From positions 1 to 8,428 of the forward strand of contig SLIY01000348.1 of NCBI GenBank assembly GCA_007135385.1: 8,428 nucleotides of DNA. The letters run 5' to 3'. Below are positions 1 through 4,952 of this stretch, piece by piece. The first letter of the stretch is position 1, and every line of letters starts with the position of its first letter. The position numbers and the translations under genes are program-made. Below the pieces are notes generated by a model. The model ran no database searches. It was not told the origin of the DNA and saw nothing but the letters and a program-made list of their open reading frames with translations. Source of the stretch: Leptolyngbyaceae cyanobacterium CSSed165cm_216 (GTDB lineage: Bacteria; Cyanobacteriota; Cyanobacteriia; Phormidesmidales; Phormidesmidaceae).

Positions 1-89
1 AAATTGGCGCTCTTTAGCGTCAGCTCGGCAATGTCACTTTGGCTGAGGGCAGCCACTAACTCTCTCAATTCGTTGACGCTTAATTCCAC
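1..89 (-). CDS. accB: Acetyl-CoA carboxylase biotin carboxyl carrier protein, N-terminal part (cut by window edge)
   Basis: Reading the minus strand from a GTG at 89-87 gives MELSVNELRELVAALSQSDI followed by AELTLKSANF, the characteristic N-terminus of bacterial AccB, in which a short helix (ELRELV...DIAELTL) precedes a variable linker and the C-terminal biotinyl domain. The biotinylated MKM lysine lies outside the window, so only 29 codons are visible. AccB carries biotin between the carboxylase and carboxyltransferase parts of acetyl-CoA carboxylase, the first committed step of fatty acid synthesis. GTG is the only usable start: the frame has no other start codon before a TAA at 122-120. 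An AGGG (101-98) lies 8 bases upstream and a GGAG (106-103) 13 bases upstream. It follows efp on the same strand after 112 bases, the usual cyanobacterial efp-accB order, so cotranscription is likely. Confidence 0.85.
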   Translation of the reverse strand, partial: MELSVNELRELVAALSQSDIAELTLKSAN

Positions 90-201
90 TCTGTAAACCC
101 TACTCCAACAGAAAGCGTCTTAATCGCAGACGCAGTGTGTGCCACAGAACACTGGGGAAAAAGTAGCCTCAGTCAGACTTGACATCCCAGGCCCTGGGGA
201 G

Positions 202-759
202 TTACTCCCGCCCTAGATAAGTATCGCTACGGGTGTCGACTTTAATTCTTTCCCCAATCGAAATAAACAGGGGCACCATCACCTGGGCACCGGTTTCGAG
301 GATGGCGGGCTTGGTACCACCCGTGGCGGTATCCCCTTTGACGCCGGGATCGGTTTGGGTCACTTCAAGCACAATGGAGTTGGGCAATTCCACTTCTAGC
401 ACTTGACCGTTCCAGGTGACAACGTTAACGCTCATCTCCTCTTTCAAGTACTTCACTTGATCGCCAACTTGCTCAGCCGTGAGGCGTACCTCTTCGTAGG
501 TTTCCATGTCCATGAACACCAGGTCTTCCCCGTCCCGGTAGGTGTGTTGCATGTCCTTCTTTTCAATCACCGCTTGGGGAACGGTTTCCCCCGCCCGGAA
601 GGTTTTTTCAACCGTGTTACCCGTTTGCACATTCTTCAGTTTCGTGCGCACAAAGGCCGACCCTTTGCCGGGTTTAACGTGAAGAAATTCAACCACGCGC
701 CAGACGGAGCCATCGAGCTCGATGGACGTGCCGGTGCGAAAATCATTACTGGAAATCAT
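202..759 (-). CDS. efp: Elongation factor P
   Basis: A complete 185-residue EF-P, the normal family length. EF-P binds between the P and E sites of stalled ribosomes and helps peptide bond formation at consecutive prolines. The N-terminal KOW-like domain (about 1-62) carries the tip loop KPGKG at 29-33, with Lys32 at the position modified in many bacteria; the sequence does not say whether it is modified here. Two OB-fold domains follow (about 65-127 and 129-184), and the last contains the conserved stretch TATGGTKPAILETGA (144-158). The ATG at 759 gives the standard MISSNDFRTG start of cyanobacterial homologues. No convincing Shine-Dalgarno lies directly before it; the strong GGGAGG is about 45 bases upstream and serves a possible leader ORF (770-799). 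accB follows downstream. The gene is divergent from the cyclophilin gene. Confidence 0.97.
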   Translation of the reverse strand: MISSNDFRTGTSIELDGSVWRVVEFLHVKPGKGSAFVRTKLKNVQTGNTVEKTFRAGETVPQAVIEKKDMQHTYRDGEDLVFMDMETYEEVRLTAEQVGDQVKYLKEEMSVNVVTWNGQVLEVELPNSIVLEVTQTDPGVKGDTATGGTKPAILETGAQVMVPLFISIGERIKVDTRSDTYLGRE

Positions 760-769
760 ATCGCTGGCT

Positions 770-799
770 TTAGTGGGCAGTTAACATTTGGCACCTCAT
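770..799 (-). CDS. Possible 9-residue leader peptide upstream of efp
   Basis: On the minus strand an ATG at 799 opens the nine-codon frame MRCQMLTAH, closed by TAA at 772-770. It is preceded by GGGAGG (809-804) at normal spacing, by far the best ribosome binding site in this part of the window. The stop lies 10 bases before the efp ATG, and efp itself has only AGCC/AGCG in front of it. The frame differs from efp by one base, so it is not an N-terminal extension. The arrangement would allow ribosomes finishing the short frame to start on efp (translational coupling). No peptide can be proven from sequence alone. The alternative is that GGGAGG is accidental, or that transcription starts downstream of it. 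Confidence 0.35.
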   Translation of the reverse strand: MRCQMLTAH

Positions 800-995
800 T
801 TTACCTCCCTGTGGCCATTTCACACAGATTTTCCCATTCCATCTGGGTGGTAGGCAGGGGCCAGAGAAAATAGCTTCATCAATACGTGCGATCGAGGCTG
901 ACGATGGTTTACCTGGAGCTACCAGCAGCCAAAGTTTGGGTCAGGTCCGGCAGTGTGACAAGATTATAGGAGGCACTGCGCCTGTAGGCTGAGAG

Positions 996-1021
996 CAGCC
1001 CAGTAACATTCAGCCCAGTAA
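996..1021 (+). repeat. Direct repeat of CAGCCCAGTAA just before the cyclophilin start
   Basis: The 11-mer CAGCCCAGTAA occurs at 996-1006 and again at 1011-1021, separated by CATT, a period of 15 bases. The second copy ends 6 bases before the GTG at 1027. It lies in the expected 5' untranslated region. It could be a small duplication or a tandem binding site; nothing in the sequence decides which. Confidence 0.8.
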
Positions 1022-1026
1022 TAGAT

Positions 1027-2184
1027 GTGATGATTATGGATCAAGCACTGATGGCAAACAGCAGTTGGGGGACGGTGGGTTTGCGCCTGCTGACCCGGTT
1101 CGGGGCAGGGATACTGGTTATGGTGGGTCTGTGGTTGGGAACTGCAACTCCGGCCCAGGCTGTGACCCTGCCGCCGTCGACCATGGTGGCCTACTTGCCC
1201 CCCGGCAATGCTATTACCGATGGTCGAGCCCTGCTGCGGTATTCCCTGCCGATTGACAATGGCGACATCCGTAGCGTCCAGGAAACCCTGGAGGGCTTGT
1301 CAGAGTGGCTGCGCAGTAAGCGCTGGGGACCTATTACTAAGGACTTTAATAAGGTAGAGCGGCTACTGAATCGTAACCGGGAGGCGATTTTAGCTGATAT
1401 TCCGGACGGGAAGCGGGCGGCAGCCGTGAGCTACCTGGATGACATTCAAGCGCAGTTGCCACCAGCCCGAGAGGCGGTGGACTTGCGCGATCGCGAGACG
1501 ATATGGATTAAGCGATCGGCGATGCTCGATGATGTTAGCCGCATTGAAGAGCTAATGGTGGAAGGGTTCCCGTTTGAAGTGCCCGAGGAGTATAGCCACC
1601 TGCCCCAACTGAAGGGACGGGCTACCGTCGAATTCACGACCAACAAGGGCACCATGCAGGCTGTGATTGACGGCTTTAGCGCTCCGGTCACTGGCGGCAA
1701 CTTTGTGGATCTGGTGCAGCGGGGCTTCTATGACGGCATGGAATTTACCCGGGCAGAAGATAACTATGTGCTGCAAACCGGTGACCCCGATGGTCCAGAG
1801 GAGGGGTTCATTGACCCCAAGACCAACACCTATCGGGCCATTCCTTTAGAAATTTTGGTGAAGGGGGATGAGGCCCCTATCTATGGGGCCACCCTAGAGG
1901 AACTAGGGCGGTTCTTAGAGGAACCTGTTCTACCATTCTCAGCCTTTGGCACCCTGGGTATGGCCCGGCCTAACACCGATCCAGATGGGGGATCGTCCCA
2001 GTTTTTCTTCTTCTTATTTGAGCCAGAGTTAACCCCAGCAGGGCTGAACTTGCTGGATGGTCGTTACGCTGTCTTTGGCTACGTGGTCGAGAACAAGGAA
2101 GTGCTGGACAAACTCACCCAAGGAGATCGGATTGAATCGGCTCGGGTGATCGCTGGGGCCGGTAACCTGGTGCAACCCACCTAG
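1027..2184 (+). CDS. Exported cyclophilin-type peptidylprolyl isomerase-like protein (CYP38/TLP40 type)
   Basis: A 385-residue two-domain protein. Residues 1-45 are a signal peptide: a basic stretch (LRLLTRF), a hydrophobic core (GAGILVMVGLWLG) and an AQA|V cleavage site after Ala45, so it should act in the thylakoid lumen or periplasm. Residues about 75-190 form a helical domain and 198-385 a cyclophilin fold. This matches plant CYP38/TLP40, a photosystem II assembly and maintenance factor, and its cyanobacterial homologues. The cyclophilin core keeps Arg242 (CypA Arg55), LQTGDP at 249-254 and SSQFFF at 323-328. The CypA Trp121 and His126 positions are Leu342 and Tyr347, so isomerase activity is doubtful, as reported for CYP38. 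The start is ambiguous: GTG 1027, ATG 1030, 1036 or 1051, none with a clear Shine-Dalgarno; 1051 would give a neater 37-residue signal peptide. thiL follows 8 bases downstream. Confidence 0.93.
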   Translation: MMIMDQALMANSSWGTVGLRLLTRFGAGILVMVGLWLGTATPAQAVTLPPSTMVAYLPPGNAITDGRALLRYSLPIDNGDIRSVQETLEGLSEWLRSKRWGPITKDFNKVERLLNRNREAILADIPDGKRAAAVSYLDDIQAQLPPAREAVDLRDRETIWIKRSAMLDDVSRIEELMVEGFPFEVPEEYSHLPQLKGRATVEFTTNKGTMQAVIDGFSAPVTGGNFVDLVQRGFYDGMEFTRAEDNYVLQTGDPDGPEEGFIDPKTNTYRAIPLEILVKGDEAPIYGATLEELGRFLEEPVLPFSAFGTLGMARPNTDPDGGSSQFFFFLFEPELTPAGLNLLDGRYAVFGYVVENKEVLDKLTQGDRIESARVIAGAGNLVQPT

Positions 2185-2192
2185 GCCTGCCT

Positions 2193-3203
2193 ATGAAAAA
2201 TCCACAAACTGTTGAGCAGGCGGGGGAGTTGGGCCTGCTAGAGCGGCTGTTCCAGTTCTGCCCTGGGGACGTGATTGGGGATGACGGAGCGGTGATCGCC
2301 CTAACCGCCGGACAGCAGCTGGTGGTGACGACTGATGTGTTGGTGGAGGGAGTGCATTTTAGCGATCGCACTACTCCCCCTGAATCCGTAGGCTGGCGGG
2401 CGGTGGCGGCCAATCTGTCAGATCTAGCTGCGATGGGGGCTACCCCCATCGGCATTACCGTAGGTCTCAGCCTCCCCGGACTTACCCCTTTGACCTGGGT
2501 AGAAGCGATGTACCAGGGCATGGCGGCCTGTTTAGGTACTTGGGGCGGCACCATTGTCGGCGGTGATCTCTGTCGCTCACCCACGGTGCAGGTGGCGATT
2601 ACAGCCCTGGGCCAGGTAGCCCCCCAGCGCACCCTGTACCGCCATGGGGCTGTACCAGGGCAGGCGATCGTGGCCACGGGTTATCATGGTTTGTCTCGCG
2701 CTGGCCTAGAACTTTTACTCCAGCCCGCTGCGGAGCATGGGATTGAGGCCCAGGCGGCCCAGCGCTGGGTACAGGCCCACCAACGCCCCCAGCCTCGCCT
2801 GGATGTGGTAGCGGCTTTGGCAGAGATTTTGGCAGATGAGAAACCCGTGGCCCTAGCAGCAATGGACTCCAGTGATGGCCTAGGGAACGCGATTTTACAC
2901 CTGTGTCAGGCTAGCGGCGTAGGCGCTCGCTTGAGGGTCGACCAGTTACCGCTTGATCCCGCTTTGATCCAGTGGGTAGGGCAAGCTCGGGGGATCGACT
3001 GGTGTCTGTACGGCGGCGAAGATTTTGAGCTGGTGCTGTGCTTGCCTGACCAGGTGGCCCAAAGGCTGGTCCATCGCCTAGGGCCTCCCTGCACTATCAT
3101 CGGTCGCACCACCGACAACCCTACCGTGGTACTAGATTTGGCAGCAGGCCACAGCCAAACCATCAGCTTCAGTCAAGGGTTCCAGCATTTTACCGACACC
3201 TAG
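2193..3203 (+). CDS. thiL: Thiamine-monophosphate kinase
   Basis: A complete 336-residue ThiL (E. coli ThiL is about 325). It phosphorylates thiamine monophosphate with ATP to thiamine diphosphate, the last step of cofactor synthesis, in the cytosol. Visible family motifs in order: GDDGAV at 29-34 (usually GDDAA), TTDVLVEGVHF at 46-56, NLSDLAAMGA at 74-83, GGDL at 123-126, DSSDGLG at 225-231 and GGEDFEL at 274-280. These include the aspartates that hold Mg-ATP in the PurM/ThiL superfamily. The ATG starts 8 bases after the cyclophilin stop, and the junction has no good Shine-Dalgarno, which suggests one transcript and coupled translation. No TPP riboswitch is visible upstream. The last 14 bases overlap the 3' end of the oppositely oriented oxidoreductase gene. 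Confidence 0.96.
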   Translation: MKNPQTVEQAGELGLLERLFQFCPGDVIGDDGAVIALTAGQQLVVTTDVLVEGVHFSDRTTPPESVGWRAVAANLSDLAAMGATPIGITVGLSLPGLTPLTWVEAMYQGMAACLGTWGGTIVGGDLCRSPTVQVAITALGQVAPQRTLYRHGAVPGQAIVATGYHGLSRAGLELLLQPAAEHGIEAQAAQRWVQAHQRPQPRLDVVAALAEILADEKPVALAAMDSSDGLGNAILHLCQASGVGARLRVDQLPLDPALIQWVGQARGIDWCLYGGEDFELVLCLPDQVAQRLVHRLGPPCTIIGRTTDNPTVVLDLAAGHSQTISFSQGFQHFTDT

Positions 3204-4635
3204 ACCGTCGCCAGTTAAACCAGTTTTCAGCCCAGTCCCGCCGCCAGGTGCCTGGTTGCCAACGGTGCTGCTGCCACAGGGCCACCAACTGGGGGATGAT
3301 TTCACTCAAGCTGTGGGGTAACCAGGGTAGAGACTCCCATTCATGCATGCGGATACCTTGCTGCATCAGCCTGGCCAGGGGTTGAATCAGTTCACTGGCG
3401 TTGGAGCTGCAGAGCTGTGCCCCCAGCAATCGTCCATCTCGGTGGACTACCCAGCGGCAAAAGCCGGTGATATCCCCTGAGGTCTGGGTATTAGCCACCT
3501 GACCTAGAGAAATTTGTAATACTTGGGCATCGGCCCCATACCAGTGCTGAGCCTGGGTGGCGGTGAACCCTAGCCGGGCATAGCCAGGCACTGTGTGTAA
3601 GTGGCCAATGCGGTGAAGGGACATTAGCTGACGTCGGGGAAAATACAGGGCATTGCGCAACCCCACCGCCATATCTTGATGGTCGGTGGTTTCTGCCCAG
3701 TAGCCGCCCAGGGCTGGACCACAGGCAAACACTCGGGGATGGGTGGTTTGGAGGCGATCGTCCACGGGTATGTAGTTTTGATGGGTGACGATACCCACGC
3801 GGTCTAGGTCCAGGGATGAGATGTGAGGCTGGCGGGCGGTGGCTAGCAGCAGGTGGCCAAATCGCTGGGGTTCCCTATCGGTCCACTTGATTTCAATACT
3901 AGTCTTGTCTGTCAGGGTTCGATCGCAAATTCGATCAATCTTGACACTCACCTGCACGGTAACCCCAGCCGCCCGTAGCAGACTTTCCACAAAGGTAGCC
4001 ATGGCCGGGTCTTCGGTGGGCAATAGACGATCGTGTCGGCTAATCAGGGTGACCCGACTACCCAGTAAAGCCAACGACTGGGCGATCGCAATGCCATCGG
4101 CACTGCCCCCTAAAACCACCACATCCTGCGGTTGGGTATCCAGGTCAGCCAGGGTATCGACAGTGAGATAGGGGGTTTGAGCCAACCCAGGAATTTGAGG
4201 CACCGTGGGGGTGGTATCCAGGCAAAGTAGATAACGGCGACCCGTTAGCCGTCGTTTAGCCGTAGTCACCGCCAGCTGTGGCCGAGGGCTTAACTGCCCC
4301 TGTTCTGGCACCACATCGACACCCGCTATAGCCAGCGCCTCCAAGCTGAGGTGAGGATAAGCCCTGGTGGTATACCCTGCCACCCGTTGACGCACCTCTG
4401 CCCAGGGGACCGGGGTAGAACGAGGGGGGAGAAACTGATGCCACTGACTTGCGGGCCTAGAGGCCGCCGCCGCTTGAGCCAGAATCTGGAGGGTCAGCTG
4501 TCGTCGCAGCTGTGTGAGGCCGCTACCCGGTGGCTCGACTAGGGCCATACGCGCCCCTTCCCTGGCCCCCAATGCCGCCGCTTCTCGTCCTTGTAGGGTG
4601 CCACCTATGATCACCCCATCATAATCAACGGTCAT
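3190..4635 (-). CDS. Degenerate pyridine nucleotide-disulfide oxidoreductase family protein (dihydrolipoamide dehydrogenase-like, redox cysteines absent)
   Basis: 481 residues with the overall plan of lipoamide dehydrogenase or glutathione reductase: an FAD Rossmann segment (VIIGGTLQGREAA, 8-20, then VE at 33-34), an NAD segment (VVVLGGSADGIAIAQ, 172-186), ATAR at 265-268, an ACGPALGG segment at 304-311, and a C-terminal dimerisation domain with ASELIQ and LPHSLSE. Several catalytic features are missing. There is no Cys at all before residue 138, so the CxxxxC disulfide is gone. Both Rossmann motifs lack the middle Gly of GxGxxG. The FAD-contacting Asp of GD is Pro307. The catalytic His of HPTLxE is Pro440, with a His one position later. 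The start at 4635 has GAGG 5 bases upstream and gives the usual MTVDYDGVIIGG opening; an ATG at 4656 adds seven residues without a ribosome binding site. Function unknown; it may bind FAD or NAD(H) without disulfide chemistry. Confidence 0.85.
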   Translation of the reverse strand: MTVDYDGVIIGGTLQGREAAALGAREGARMALVEPPGSGLTQLRRQLTLQILAQAAAASRPASQWHQFLPPRSTPVPWAEVRQRVAGYTTRAYPHLSLEALAIAGVDVVPEQGQLSPRPQLAVTTAKRRLTGRRYLLCLDTTPTVPQIPGLAQTPYLTVDTLADLDTQPQDVVVLGGSADGIAIAQSLALLGSRVTLISRHDRLLPTEDPAMATFVESLLRAAGVTVQVSVKIDRICDRTLTDKTSIEIKWTDREPQRFGHLLLATARQPHISSLDLDRVGIVTHQNYIPVDDRLQTTHPRVFACGPALGGYWAETTDHQDMAVGLRNALYFPRRQLMSLHRIGHLHTVPGYARLGFTATQAQHWYGADAQVLQISLGQVANTQTSGDITGFCRWVVHRDGRLLGAQLCSSNASELIQPLARLMQQGIRMHEWESLPWLPHSLSEIIPQLVALWQQHRWQPGTWRRDWAENWFNWRRSRCR

Positions 4636-4673
4636 GGTGTCCTCGGTTGTTTGCATAACGAGTGTAGCGGTTT

Positions 4674-4708
4674 GGGGGAGGTGGGGGAGGTGGGGGAGAT
4701 AGGGAGGT
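4674..4708 (+). repeat. G-tract 9-mer array, G-quadruplex-capable
   Basis: GGGGGAGGT occurs at 4674-4682 and 4683-4691, then GGGGGAGAT at 4692-4700 and a shortened AGGGAGGT at 4701-4708. The plus strand therefore has four G-runs (4674-4678, 4683-4687, 4692-4696, 4702-4704) separated by 4, 4 and 5 bases, which fits the canonical G-quadruplex pattern. It lies 38 bases upstream of the preferred oxidoreductase start. A transcript of that gene starting upstream would carry the C-rich version. Confidence 0.85.
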
Positions 4709-4744
4709 TTTGGATTTTGGATTTTGGATTTTGGATTTTGGATT
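4708..4744 (+). repeat. Heptamer tandem array, five perfect TTTTGGA copies
   Basis: TTTTGGA is repeated without error at 4708-4714, 4715-4721, 4722-4728, 4729-4735 and 4736-4742, followed by TT. Perfect heptamer arrays of this kind are the short tandemly repeated repetitive (STRR) sequences described from filamentous cyanobacteria. The array opens one plus-strand frame (MDFGFWILDFGF...), but that is a by-product of the repeat and not a gene. Confidence 0.95.
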
Positions 4745-4749
4745 CGTAG

Positions 4750-4813
4750 CGTGGGTTAGGCCGTCAGGGTTGGGGCGATCGCCAGGTCACTATAAATGCC
4801 GCCGTAACCCACG
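4750..4813 (+). repeat. Inverted repeat CGTGGGTTA...TAACCCACG, possible dispersed element
   Basis: CGTGGGTTA at 4750-4758 is a perfect inverted match to TAACCCACG at 4805-4813. After a one-base bulge, GGC (4759-4761) can also pair with GCC (4801-4803). The 40-odd bases between hold a HIP1 site inside GGCGATCGCC (4774-4783). Repeats with GTGGGTTAGGC/GCCGTAACCCAC arms recur in intergenic regions of many cyanobacterial genomes, as I recall them. A small dispersed or MITE-like element is thus plausible, but no target-site duplication is evident. Confidence 0.6.
4775..4782. repeat. HIP1 octamer GCGATCGC (one of seven in the window)
   Basis: GCGATCGC is exact at 1487-1494, 2362-2369, 4082-4089, 4775-4782, 5032-5039, 6967-6974 and 7217-7224. 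Six lie inside genes and this one is intergenic. Such density is typical of cyanobacterial chromosomes and is the main compositional clue to the host. Confidence 0.95.
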
Positions 4814-4952
4814 AGTGAGGGATGGCTCTGTCCACAGAAATGACCCGCAAGGGAGAAAATGGCGTAATTTAAGTGTGGGTAAAGTTTTTCAAACGCCCTA
4901 ATGGCTGACAACGAGCCAGGTAGAATCTGAAACAACGTGGTTTAGGTGGGTT

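Noticed and set aside
133..154. CAGTGT...ACACTG inverted repeat between efp and accB
   Set aside because: Six-base stem with a 10-base loop and no T-run on the minus strand; too weak to call an efp terminator.
186..198. CCCAG-GCC-CTGGG palindrome just after the efp stop
   Set aside because: Five-base stem without a following T-run; not a convincing intrinsic terminator.
403..873. Plus-strand open frame of 156 codons opposite efp
   Set aside because: It is antisense to a clear efp gene, has no recognisable domain and no ribosome binding site; a shadow of the conserved coding strand.
899..967. Small plus-strand frame starting ATG GTT TAC in the efp/cyclophilin gap
   Set aside because: No ribosome binding site and no recognisable peptide; about 21 codons is expected by chance.
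933..970. TTGGGT and GATTAT/TATAGG as a promoter for the cyclophilin gene
   Set aside because: Spacing of 20 or more bases and poor -35 match; no promoter can be called.
2114..2677. Minus-strand open frame of 187 codons opposite thiL
   Set aside because: Low-complexity Pro/Ser/Arg-rich product, no motif, antisense to intact ThiL motifs.
4710..4901. Plus-strand frame beginning MDFGFWILDFGF
   Set aside because: The start is a translation of the heptamer array and the rest resembles no family; not a gene.
4905..4926. CTGACA and TAGAAT as a promoter for ppx
   Set aside because: Only 10 bases between the boxes; TAGAAT alone could be a -10 but has no partner at the right distance.
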